Notes under the pieces: model-generated | Database searches by the model: none | What the model saw: the letters and a program-made list of their open reading frames with translations, nothing else | What the model was told of the DNA's origin: nothing | Source: JBAXGW01 sp037139195 | GTDB taxonomy: Bacteria > Bacteroidota > Bacteroidia > Bacteroidales > JAHJDW01 | NCBI GenBank assembly: GCA_037139195.1 | Contig: JBAXGW010000107.1 | Span: forward strand, 1 to 9,430 | Reading direction: 5' to 3' | Length of the DNA stretch: 9,430 nucleotides | Program-made: the position numbers and the translations under genes | Shown: one piece after another, positions 1 to 7,003 of the stretch | Layout of the letters: each line of letters starts with the position of its first letter | Numbering within the stretch: position 1 is the stretch's first letter

Positions 1-60
1 ACACTTGGTATTTTCCGCTGAAAGTACCGCCCGAAAAGCAAGTGGCGGAGCGTTAGTGGC
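1..60 (+). repeat. attC-like recombination element 1, right half only
   Basis: This is the right half of a palindromic element whose left half lies outside the window. The right arm is at 25-46, the spacer GGAGC at 47-51 and the 3' core GTTAGTGGC at 52-60. The reverse complement of that core, GCCACTAAC, recurs exactly as the 5' core of the next element (2721-2729), which ties this core to the start of cassette A. Bases 1-46 are identical to 5538-5583 in element 3, so the missing half can be predicted from that copy. By integron logic this element is the tail of an unseen upstream cassette. Confidence 0.8.
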
Positions 61-196
61 AATGCTAACAGACAACTCGTTCCAACATTGACTGACAACA
101 TTATGAAGCCAAATATAGCCAAGATAACTCATAATTAAAGTATCTTTGACGACAAATAATAAAATTATAAAACAACGCATCAACATAAATTAAAGA

Positions 197-2713
197 ATGA
201 CTAAAACGGAAGCCGAAGAATTAAAAGATGGGTACATATTTGACTATATTTCTAATGAACAAGTCAAGGCGACACCAGAAGAAATAGAAGCAGTACAAGT
301 ATTTTGTAAACAACTTGTAGAAGATTATGGTTACTCAAAAGACCAAATTCAAACACGACCTCAATATCGTGTAAAAGCTAATCCTTCTGACACAACAAAA
401 TCATATCCTCTTGACATTATTGTTTTTTCTAACAACAAGAAAATTGACACTAACGAGTATATCATAATTGAGTGTAAAAAGAAAACTCGTAATGATGGCA
501 TTACACAACTACAAGACTATCTAAAATTTTCAAATGCTTATATCGGTGTTTGGTTCAATGGTAGTGAAAGAATATTTTTAAAGAAATATGAAACAAAAGG
601 TAAAGTTCATTTTGAAGAAATTCCAAACATTCCTATTCAAGGACAACGCCTTGAAGACATTGGAAAGTTCAAAAGAAAAGACCTAAAACCAACTCATAAC
701 TTAAAAGTAATTTTTAATTCAATCCGAAACCATTTAGCAGGTAACGCAACAGGAACAGGAAGAGATGAAATAATTGCACAGCAATTAATCAATTTGATTT
801 TTTGCAAAATCTATGATGAAAGATTTACTAAAAAAGATGATGATGTTTCATTTAGAGTAGGAATTGAAGAAGAAGGAAAAGTTGTTAAGAACCGCATTAT
901 TGAAATATTTGAAAAAGTTAAAACAAAATATAGTGAAGTAATTGAAGTTGCAGATGAGATTAAACTTGATGCTGACAGTATCAAATATGTAGTTGGTGAA
1001 CTTCAAAATTTCTGTTTAATTGAAAGCGAAAGAGATATTATCGCTGACGCATTTGAAACATTTATTGGATATTCATTAAAAGGAGCACAAGGACAGTTTT
1101 TTACACCAAGAAATGTAATCAAATTAATGGTTGAAATAATCAACCCACAACCAAACGAGTTACTAATTGACCCAGCTTGTGGTACAGGCGGTTTTTTGGT
1201 TGAAAGTTTACGACATATTTGGAAAGTTCTTGATAAACAAGCATTAGATTATGGTTGGAGCGACCTTGCACTAAATGAAGAAAAATTATCTTCTGCAATT
1301 AAATGTATCAAAGGTTTAGAAAAAGATGATTTTTTGAGTAAGGTTGCCAAAGCATATATGGCAATTTTAGGTGATGGTAAAGGTGGTATCTTTTGTGAAG
1401 ACAGTTTGAAACTACCAGCAGAATGGAAGCCAACAACAAGGCAACAAATAGACTTAGATAAATTTGATGTTCTATTAGCAAATCCACCATTCGGAAAAGA
1501 TATTAAAGTAAAGGGAGAAGAAAAATTAAAGCAATTTGATTTAGCATACAATTGGAAAAAAGAAATAAATTCTTATTCCAAAACTAATAAAATCAAAAAA
1601 GAAGAAACGATACAAATATTATTTATAGAGCGTTCTTTAAAATTACTTAAAGATGGTGGCAGAATGGGGATAGTTTTACCAGAAACGTTTTTTCACGCCC
1701 CAAAATCAAGGTATGTTTTACATTATATGTTACGCAACAATAACGTAACTTGGATGTTAGACCTACCTCATAATACTTTCAGACCTCATAACAATGCAAA
1801 ATGCGTTGTTATTGTGCTTGAAAAAAACAGACCTCAACAAGACGAAATAAATATGGCTGTTGCAGAAGAAATCGGACACGACCATCAAGGAAAAGAAATA
1901 TTTCGTTGGGATTACATAAAAAAGGAAGCAAATAAAACTCAACTTTGGGACGATATTCCTTTGATAATTGAAGAATTGGAAAGCAATAAATTTACTAAAT
2001 ATTGCTTCAAAGTAAAAAGTAAATCAGCAATAACAAAAAACATTTTTGTGCCACGTTACTATTGGCAAAACAAACTAAAAGAAATTGAAAGTATTGCAAA
2101 AGCACAAAGTTTGGAACTTGTGCCAATCAAAGAACTAATGAGAAAAGGCATCATAACTTCATTTGATGGACACGGTTCGCCACCAGCAGAATATAAAGGA
2201 AAAGGAGAAGTCCCTTACGTAAGAGTTAAGGACAATGTAAATTGGGAAGTTTATAAAGACCCAACTGCAAAAATTACAACTGAAATTTATCTTGAAAAGA
2301 AAGGTAAAAATAAAAACCTTGAAGCAGGTGATGTAGTTTATGTAAGACGTGGAAGTTATAGAATTGGAAGTGTTGCAATGGTTTCACCATTTGACAAAGA
2401 AGCACTTTATACAAGAGAGATTTTAATTTTACGAGTAACAGAAGAAGAAAACGAATACGGACTAAATCCTTATTATTTACTCTACTTGTTATCACACAAG
2501 CTAACACACTTACAAGCGAAGAATAAAATACTAATTGAAACGACTTTGCCAAACATTGCTGAACGTTGGAAAGAATTAATGTTGCCAATTGACACAGACA
2601 AGAAACAAAGAGAATTTATTACAAACAAAATAAAGGAAGTAATAACAAGTAAGTGGGAAGCGATAGAGAAAATAGACAATTTAAAAAATGAATTAGGCGA
2701 CTTAGTAACATAA
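197..2713 (+). CDS. Single-chain restriction-modification enzyme (Type IIG-like, R-M-S fusion)
   Basis: This 838-residue protein should both methylate and cut DNA. Residues about 20-150 resemble the nuclease domain of Type I HsdR subunits: D73 in PLDIIVF, E92-C-K94 in IIECKKK, then a QxxxY-like Q104...Y108, a PD-(D/E)xK layout. Residues about 170-560 are an HsdM-like N6-adenine methylase with the SAM motif DPACGTGGF (325-333) and catalytic NPPFG (429-433). Residues about 620-838 look like one HsdS half: a target-recognition domain with YVRRGSYRIGS and a C-terminal helical spacer. No helicase motor is present, so cutting near the site without ATP-driven translocation is expected (inference). 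An in-frame TAA at 191-193 makes the ATG at 197 the first possible ATG. The stop lies 7 nt before element 2. A BREX- or Type I-like methylase is less likely because the nuclease and recognition domains are fused to it. The recognition sequence cannot be read from the window. Confidence 0.88.
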   Translation: MTKTEAEELKDGYIFDYISNEQVKATPEEIEAVQVFCKQLVEDYGYSKDQIQTRPQYRVKANPSDTTKSYPLDIIVFSNNKKIDTNEYIIIECKKKTRNDGITQLQDYLKFSNAYIGVWFNGSERIFLKKYETKGKVHFEEIPNIPIQGQRLEDIGKFKRKDLKPTHNLKVIFNSIRNHLAGNATGTGRDEIIAQQLINLIFCKIYDERFTKKDDDVSFRVGIEEEGKVVKNRIIEIFEKVKTKYSEVIEVADEIKLDADSIKYVVGELQNFCLIESERDIIADAFETFIGYSLKGAQGQFFTPRNVIKLMVEIINPQPNELLIDPACGTGGFLVESLRHIWKVLDKQALDYGWSDLALNEEKLSSAIKCIKGLEKDDFLSKVAKAYMAILGDGKGGIFCEDSLKLPAEWKPTTRQQIDLDKFDVLLANPPFGKDIKVKGEEKLKQFDLAYNWKKEINSYSKTNKIKKEETIQILFIERSLKLLKDGGRMGIVLPETFFHAPKSRYVLHYMLRNNNVTWMLDLPHNTFRPHNNAKCVVIVLEKNRPQQDEINMAVAEEIGHDHQGKEIFRWDYIKKEANKTQLWDDIPLIIEELESNKFTKYCFKVKSKSAITKNIFVPRYYWQNKLKEIESIAKAQSLELVPIKELMRKGIITSFDGHGSPPAEYKGKGEVPYVRVKDNVNWEVYKDPTAKITTEIYLEKKGKNKNLEAGDVVYVRRGSYRIGSVAMVSPFDKEALYTREILILRVTEEENEYGLNPYYLLYLLSHKLTHLQAKNKILIETTLPNIAERWKELMLPIDTDKKQREFITNKIKEVITSKWEAIEKIDNLKNELGDLVT

Positions 2714-2720
2714 AAGCACA

Positions 2721-2854
2721 GCCACTAACAGGGGTTTGGCAAAATGGGGGCATTAGTGCTAAATTGAGCATTTGTACTTCTATCAACATTAGTGCTAATT
2801 TGAACATTTGTACTTCTAATCCCCCACTTCGCCAAGCCCCAAAACGTTATGCCT
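2721..2854 (+). repeat. attC-like recombination element 2 (tail of cassette A)
   Basis: The layout is 5' core GCCACTAAC (2721-2729), a one-base spacer A, left arm 2731-2750, loop 2751-2820, right arm 2821-2840, spacer AAAAC (2841-2845) and 3' core GTTATGCCT (2846-2854). The 20-nt arms pair at 17 positions. Of the three mismatches, two become G-T wobbles if the bottom strand folds and one if the top strand folds. The 5' core matches the core of element 1 exactly, not its own 3' core. The loop contains a duplicated 34-nt unit. The overall plan matches an integron attC site, but the left spacer is shorter than in classical ones. Confidence 0.85.
2751..2820 (+). repeat. Two-copy tandem repeat filling the loop of element 2
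   Basis: Copy 1 (2751-2784) and copy 2 (2787-2820) both begin CATTAGTGCTAA, share ATTTGTACTTCTA, and lie 36 nt apart with only a few differences. Each copy can form a small bulged hairpin (AGTGCT against AGCA...ACT). The duplication accounts for the entire loop and brings its length (70 nt) close to the 72-73 nt loops of elements 4, 5 and 6. Confidence 0.85.
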
Positions 2855-2960
2855 CATCCTAAAAACGACCACAGCCGACATTAGATGAACATAAATTTGT
2901 TAATAGTTTTAATCCGACTTTTAAACTCAATTGAAAAAAAATAACGATATTGCAGACTAA

Positions 2961-4193
2961 ATGAGCATGAAGTATTCAGACATAAAAAACAAACTCAGAT
3001 TAGAGATTACCAAGACGGGAAACAACGACTTGGCTCATCTGACGCACTTTTTTCAAAACCACAAAAATGGCGTTTCTCAATATTACAAGCCAACTGCAAC
3101 TGCATATTTGACAGACTTACATGATAAATTATGCATTATTGAAGAACCTGATTTTCAATATTATTTACCAATAAAATGGGATATTCCATTTCCACCACCA
3201 ACAACACCAAAGTTTAAATTTATTGACTTATTCGCAGGAATTGGTGGGATAAGATTGGCATTTCAAAATCTTGGTGGTAAATGTGTGTTTACAAGTGAAT
3301 GGGATACGTATTCAAAAAAAACTTATGATGCCAATTTTGGAGAAGTTCCATTTGGCGACATTACAAAAATTTCTGAAGCAGAAATTCCAGACCACGACAT
3401 TTTATTAGGTGGCTTTCCTTGTCAACCTTTTTCTATTGCAGGAGTTTCTAAGAAAAACGCCATGGGCAGAGCTCACGGTTTTTTAGACGAAACTCAAGGA
3501 ACATTGTTTTTTGACGTTGCAAGAATTATAAAACACAAAATGCCAAAGTCATTTATGTTGGAGAACGTAAAAAATCTTGTGTCTCACGACAAAGGAAAAA
3601 CTTTCACAATCATAAAAGAAACCCTTAAAGAAATAGGTTATTCTATTCATTTCAAAGTTTTAGACGGACAACATTTTGTGCCGCAACATCGAGAACGAAT
3701 TATAATCGTAGGCTTTAATAAAAATGTTTTTAATGGCGAAGAAACATTTCAATTTCCTAAAATTGAAAATACAAGATTTGCAGTCAGAGATATATTAGAA
3801 AATGAAGTTGACCCCAAATACACTTTGTCTAACAAACTTTGGAATTACCTACAAGAATACGCAAAAAAACATAAAGCAAAAGGCAACGGTTTTGGTTTTG
3901 GTTTGACTAATTTAGATGGTGTTTCAAGAACAATGAGTGCAAGATATTATAAAGACGGAGCGGAAATTTTAATACCACAAGATGGTTTAAATCCAAGACG
4001 TTTAACACCAAGAGAATGTGCAAGACTACAAGGTTTTCCTGATAGTTTTATAATTCCTGTTTCAGACAATCAAGCATATAAACAATTTGGCAATTCAGTA
4101 GTAACTCCTTTAATTCAAGCAGTTGGGAAGAATATTATAAATGAAATATTGAAAATCAATGAACCTACAAAATCTAAAGTCGCTGTTCATTGA
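2961..4193 (+). CDS. DNA (cytosine-5-)-methyltransferase of a Type II system
   Basis: This enzyme methylates carbon 5 of cytosine using SAM and should protect the host from the endonuclease encoded just downstream. The ordered C5-methylase motifs are all visible: motif I FIDLFAGIGGIRLAF (87-101), motif IV GGFPCQPFS with catalytic C154, motif VI ENV (201-203), motif VIII QHRER (242-246), a variable target-recognition region (about 250-340), motif IX near RRLTPRECARLQGFPD (346-361) and motif X GNSVVTP (377-383). About 80 residues precede motif I and may be a small N-terminal domain of unknown role. A TAA immediately precedes the ATG at 2961; the third codon is an alternative ATG. The length of 410 residues is normal for the family. 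The 3' end overlaps the next gene by 35 nt. The family is certain; the target, possibly a CCNGG-type site, is only inferred from the partner. Confidence 0.95.
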   Translation: MSMKYSDIKNKLRLEITKTGNNDLAHLTHFFQNHKNGVSQYYKPTATAYLTDLHDKLCIIEEPDFQYYLPIKWDIPFPPPTTPKFKFIDLFAGIGGIRLAFQNLGGKCVFTSEWDTYSKKTYDANFGEVPFGDITKISEAEIPDHDILLGGFPCQPFSIAGVSKKNAMGRAHGFLDETQGTLFFDVARIIKHKMPKSFMLENVKNLVSHDKGKTFTIIKETLKEIGYSIHFKVLDGQHFVPQHRERIIIVGFNKNVFNGEETFQFPKIENTRFAVRDILENEVDPKYTLSNKLWNYLQEYAKKHKAKGNGFGFGLTNLDGVSRTMSARYYKDGAEILIPQDGLNPRRLTPRECARLQGFPDSFIIPVSDNQAYKQFGNSVVTPLIQAVGKNIINEILKINEPTKSKVAVH

Positions 4194-5466
4194 TAACGGC
4201 TGCACAAAAATCTATATCAAAAAACTTTCACCAAATGATAATTCAAAAAATCAAGTTTACTTCGGTGGTAGTTTTGAAATTCTAAATATTTTGCCAATTT
4301 CAGAAATCAAAAATGAAGAAGCTGGAGATTGGAATAAAGAACGCTTTAAAGCATCTATAAATTTCTCTTGGATTGCAGAAGATGGGAATTTATTTCCTGC
4401 ACCAAACGCTCAACTTATCCTCTACCCTAAATATCCGGAAGTTAGATTTTCAGGATTTTTGGCAAAATGTCAAAATCCACCTTCAGCATTAATGACCCAA
4501 AGGCTTGCAGATAGGTTATTGTTCTTTTCCGTTGCTAAAAACGGAACGATTTTAGGTTATGTTGCTGACCCAAATTCTGAAATTGCAAGTGAATTTGAAA
4601 ACCAACAAAATATAACTGACCACGGTGTTTTTAAAGTTATTGAATTGCCACAAGTGGCAAATAATAAAGCTGACTTAATTACAGAATTGCTTCGCATTCA
4701 TGAATTGGGATGGATAAAATCAAAACGACTTGACAGACTTGGAAATCTTATGGCTTGTGAAGCTCCAAATTGTGGCGGTTACACCTTGGAAGCAGAATTA
4801 GGAATTACACCAAACGGCTATTCTGAACCCGACTTTTTAGGTTGGGAAGTAAAACAATTTGGTGTTGCTAATTTTGCAAGAGTAAATTCTGCAGTCATAA
4901 CTTTAATGACACCCGAACCAACAGACGGAATTTATAAAACCGAAGGAGCAGAAACATTTTTAAGGCTATATGGTTATGCAGACAAAACAGGAAGAGAAGA
5001 TCGAATAAATTTTGGAGGAGTTCACAAAACAGGCGCTAGACATTCGTTAACTAAATTAGAAATGCAGTTGATCGGCTTTGATGCTGAAAGTGGCAAAATT
5101 AGAAATACAAACGGACGAATTTCTTTGGTAGACATAAAAGGAAACGAAACGGCATCATGGAGTTTTGCATCTATGCTTTTACATTGGAACAGAAAACACA
5201 ATCAGGCGTGTTATGTTCCGTCACTTTCTGAAACAAAAAACGAAAGACAATACAAATATGGGAACAATATAATTTTAGGGACAGGAACTGATTTTCAATT
5301 ATTCCTTGGACAAATGGCAAGAGGAAATATATATTACGACCCAGGAATTAAAATGGAAAATGCTTCTACAAAACCAAAAATTAAAAAGCGAAGTCAATTT
5401 AGAATTAAATCGCAGAATTTGCCAAATTTGTATAAAGTAAACGAAGTTTTGGACATCACAAAATAG
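4159..5466 (+). CDS. MvaI/BcnI-family Type II restriction endonuclease
   Basis: This 435-residue protein is predicted to cleave unmethylated DNA at the site protected by the upstream methylase. The key segment PDFLGWEVKQF places D225, E230 and K232 in a D-x4-E-x-K arrangement, which is the active-site spacing I recall for MvaI and BcnI; E212 (YTLEAELG) may be a further acidic active-site residue. The following HKTGARH and ASMLLHWNRKHNQACYVP segments are also in the style of this family. The N-terminal 170 residues precede the nuclease core and may contribute to DNA recognition. An in-frame TGA at 4150-4152 leaves ATG 4159 as the only sensible start, so the gene begins 35 nt inside the methylase gene; this favours translational coupling, with the endonuclease made after the methylase. 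Known family members cut CCWGG or CCSGG; this specificity is not proven here. Confidence 0.85.
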   Translation: MNLQNLKSLFIDNGCTKIYIKKLSPNDNSKNQVYFGGSFEILNILPISEIKNEEAGDWNKERFKASINFSWIAEDGNLFPAPNAQLILYPKYPEVRFSGFLAKCQNPPSALMTQRLADRLLFFSVAKNGTILGYVADPNSEIASEFENQQNITDHGVFKVIELPQVANNKADLITELLRIHELGWIKSKRLDRLGNLMACEAPNCGGYTLEAELGITPNGYSEPDFLGWEVKQFGVANFARVNSAVITLMTPEPTDGIYKTEGAETFLRLYGYADKTGREDRINFGGVHKTGARHSLTKLEMQLIGFDAESGKIRNTNGRISLVDIKGNETASWSFASMLLHWNRKHNQACYVPSLSETKNERQYKYGNNIILGTGTDFQLFLGQMARGNIYYDPGIKMENASTKPKIKKRSQFRIKSQNLPNLYKVNEVLDITK

Positions 5467-5493
5467 CGAATGAAGCTGCATAAAAAAAGGCGA

Positions 5494-5597
5494 AGGCATA
5501 ACAGCCATTTGCTTTCAGGCGGTAAAGTATCGCTTCGACACTTGGTATTTTCCGCTGAAAGTACCGCCCGAAAAGCAAGTGGCAGGCGTTGGGCAAA
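5494..5597 (+). repeat. attC-like recombination element 3 (tail of cassette B)
   Basis: The layout is 5' core AGGCATAAC (5494-5502), spacer A (5503), left arm 5504-5524, short loop 5525-5561, right arm 5562-5583, spacer AGGC (5584-5587) and 3' core GTTGGGCAAA (5588-5597). The right arm has one extra base relative to the left, comparable to the extrahelical bases of integron attC sites. Its 5' core matches the core of element 2 over 9 nt. Bases 5538-5583 are identical to 1-46 of the window. This is the shortest complete element, with a 37-nt loop. Confidence 0.87.
5538..5583 (+). repeat. 46-nt direct repeat shared with positions 1-46
   Basis: These 46 bases, the loop tail plus right arm of element 3, are identical to the first 46 bases of the window. 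The identity stops exactly where the arm ends; beyond it the spacer and core differ (AGGC-GTTGGGC here, GGAGC-GTTAGTGGC there). The cassette that ends at element 1 and cassette B therefore carry near-identical recombination sites although they sit at different junctions. Confidence 0.95.
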
Positions 5598-6994
5598 ATA
5601 GTAAGAGACCGCACGAAACTAGATAGAATATGGAAATAAAATACGACAATAAAATAATAGATACAGTTGATTTAAAAGCACTTTTGGTGAGCAGAGGAGT
5701 TAAAGTATCTAATCGGATTTACAAGAAGTTTAAAGGACAAGTTCGGTTATCACCTAATCCTTTAGAATGCAATACTATCATATTGCCAGATGATACTATT
5801 GTGCAGCTGACCGATTTAGCATTTCACATGGATTATATCAAATCAGCTATATCGTGGGATACATTGAAACAATTAAAATATTTTTCTCAGATAAAAACTG
5901 ACTTTCGTTTAGACCTCGACGATTCTAATAATCCAGCAATTTTTCATAAAAAACAAAAATTAGTAAACGTAACCTTTCCCCAGTCGACAGATTTTTATAA
6001 ACAAAAAACAAAGACAGGAATCCCATTCATTGGAAATTCTGTTTTACAAGGGACACAATGGCTTTCATTTCAACTTTTATGGAAATGTGATTACGCATGC
6101 GCAGGAGAACCATGTCAATACTGTTATTCAGGGGGTGAGCTTGACAGTTTAACAAAACGAAAAAGGAAATTGCCGATTTACCCAACCCCTGATGATGTTG
6201 CCGAGATTGTAGAATATGCAGTAATAAAGGAAAAATATGTTGACAGTATTCAAATTACTGGTGGTTCAACCTTTAATGTTCAAGCTGAATGCGATAAAAT
6301 TAAAGCAATATTAGATGCAATAAACAAGCGAGTAGGACGAGAAAATATAAAGGGAGAGATTTTGATTTACACAACTCCACCCAAAAATCCAGAAATGGTT
6401 GACCAATTATTTGAAGCTGGCGCAGACAGGATTTCAATGAGTCTTGAAATTTGGGATGAAGAACTGGCCAAAAAGATAATGCCGGGAAAAATTAAGTTCA
6501 CAGGAAGACAACGTCATTTAGATGCATTGGAATATGTTGCAAGAAAATACGGGAAAGGCAAAGCGTGTAGTAATTTTATTATCGGACTTGAACCTGCTGA
6601 TAGTGTACTAGAAGGTGCTGATTATTTAGCTTCCAAGGGTATTGTTCCGATAGCTTCTGTTTGGATTCCTTTTGGTAGACCAGTTTTGGGTTCAATGAAA
6701 GCACCTGATTTAGAATATTATCAAAAAGTAAAAAATGGATTATCAGACATTTATTGCAAATATGGATTAGTTCCACCAGGAGCAAAAGGATTAAATGTTT
6801 GCATGTGTAGAGATATTTACATGCAGAAAATAAAAACTGATAAATTAAACATTGACAAGAACTACTTTGCCCAACATCGTGTATAAGTAATGGCGGGGCT
6901 TGTAGCGTATTTGAGCGTTCTACCTCGCATCAACTTCGGTGTATCTTGATAGGAAAGTGTTCCGAAGTCCGCCACTACTCATACACGCGAACCG
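5589..6994 (+). mobile_element. Gene cassette C (radical SAM enzyme)
   Basis: The unit lies between the GTT cores of elements 3 and 4. The start GTTGGGCAAA (5588-5597) is the exact reverse complement of TTTGCCCAAC (6866-6875), a 10-nt match. The core here carries G rather than A at its fourth base, unlike all others in the window, and the cassette's own 5' core carries the matching change. The leader before the start codon is only about 32 nt, so the gene probably depends on upstream transcription (inference). Confidence 0.8.
5630..6886 (+). CDS. Radical SAM enzyme of unknown substrate
   Basis: This 418-residue protein has the hallmarks of a radical SAM enzyme, which uses a 4Fe-4S cluster to split SAM and start radical chemistry. 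The cysteine cluster is KCDYACAGEPCQYC: C153, C157, C162 and C165, so the final trio is Cx4Cx2C instead of the usual Cx3Cx2C, and C153 adds a possible extra ligand. Downstream are the SAM-contacting GG of ITGGS (211-212), a barrel strand EILIYTTPPK (243-252), DRISMSLEIWD (266-276) and FIIGLEP (316-322). C376, C391 and C393 near the C-terminus could bind a second cluster (inference). The first 140 residues form an N-terminal region I do not recognise. In-frame TAG at 5624-5626 fixes the ATG. The stop codon lies inside element 4, whose 5' core supplies part of the last codons. I cannot name the reaction. Confidence 0.85.
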   Translation: MEIKYDNKIIDTVDLKALLVSRGVKVSNRIYKKFKGQVRLSPNPLECNTIILPDDTIVQLTDLAFHMDYIKSAISWDTLKQLKYFSQIKTDFRLDLDDSNNPAIFHKKQKLVNVTFPQSTDFYKQKTKTGIPFIGNSVLQGTQWLSFQLLWKCDYACAGEPCQYCYSGGELDSLTKRKRKLPIYPTPDDVAEIVEYAVIKEKYVDSIQITGGSTFNVQAECDKIKAILDAINKRVGRENIKGEILIYTTPPKNPEMVDQLFEAGADRISMSLEIWDEELAKKIMPGKIKFTGRQRHLDALEYVARKYGKGKACSNFIIGLEPADSVLEGADYLASKGIVPIASVWIPFGRPVLGSMKAPDLEYYQKVKNGLSDIYCKYGLVPPGAKGLNVCMCRDIYMQKIKTDKLNIDKNYFAQHRV

Positions 6995-7003
6995 TTAGCG
7001 GTT
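6866..7003 (+). repeat. attC-like recombination element 4 (tail of cassette C)
   Basis: The layout is 5' core TTTGCCCAAC (6866-6875), spacer AT, left arm 6878-6896, loop 6897-6968, right arm 6969-6987, spacer CGAACC (6988-6993) and 3' core GTTAGCGGTT (6994-7003). The 19-nt arms differ at two positions, both A-C on the top strand and G-T wobbles on the bottom strand. The loop contains a perfect 7-bp hairpin, ACTTCGG (6933-6939) with CCGAAGT (6962-6968), stacked against the main stem. The 5' core overlaps the end of the radical SAM gene. Confidence 0.87.

Larger units (their letters stand above)
53..2846 (+). mobile_element. Gene cassette A (single-chain restriction-modification)
   Basis: The unit is bounded by the GTT cores of elements 1 and 2, taking the cut between G and TT as in known integrons. 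It holds one gene and its trailing palindrome, about 2.8 kb in all, which is large for a cassette. Its start (GTTAGTGGC, with G at 52) and its own 5' core (GCCACTAAC, 2721-2729) are exact reverse complements over 9 nt, as expected for the two ends of a former circle. The leader between the core and the start codon (61-196) is AT-rich. I saw no convincing Bacteroidota promoter in it (TTTG then TAnnTTTG), although its length leaves room for one. Confidence 0.8.
2847..5588 (+). mobile_element. Gene cassette B (two-gene Type II restriction-modification)
   Basis: The unit lies between the GTT cores of elements 2 and 3. Its start GTTATGCCT (2846-2854) is the exact reverse complement of its own 5' core AGGCATAAC (5494-5502), a 9-nt match. 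It carries a methyltransferase gene overlapping an endonuclease gene, so it is a two-gene cassette of about 2.7 kb, whereas most known cassettes hold one gene. The leader (2855-2960) resembles the leader of cassette F (a stretch near 2860-2895 against 9386-9414). Confidence 0.8.

Noticed and set aside
64..70. GCTAACA just after element 1 as the 5' core of a second, overlapping element
   Set aside because: No complementary arm follows within 200 bases, and it overlaps the conserved TAA step shared by all cassette starts.
103..138. Eleven-codon ORF (MKPNIAKITHN) in the leader of cassette A
   Set aside because: Very short, no ribosome binding site, no recognisable attenuator structure.
145..175. 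Bacteroidota-type promoter (TTTG then TAnnTTTG) in the leader of cassette A
   Set aside because: A TTTG occurs at 145-148, but no acceptable TAnnTTTG follows at the usual distance; the same is true of TTTG at 2896-2899 in cassette B.
1249..1551. Minus-strand ORFs within the restriction-modification gene, and similar ones at 2274-2807, 5299-5508, 6579-6785, 8298-8516 and 8657-8839
   Set aside because: They are antisense shadows of strong coding regions or run through the palindromic elements, with low-complexity translations and no domain signal.
2751..2820. CRISPR-like pair of repeats with a 36-nt period
   Set aside because: Only two copies, adjacent with no spacer, lying inside the loop of a recombination element.
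2731..2840. Inverted repeats after each gene as intrinsic terminators
   Set aside because: The stems are separated by 37-73 nt loops, no U-tract follows them, and the core pairing between successive elements is not explained by termination. They could still weaken transcription as a side effect.
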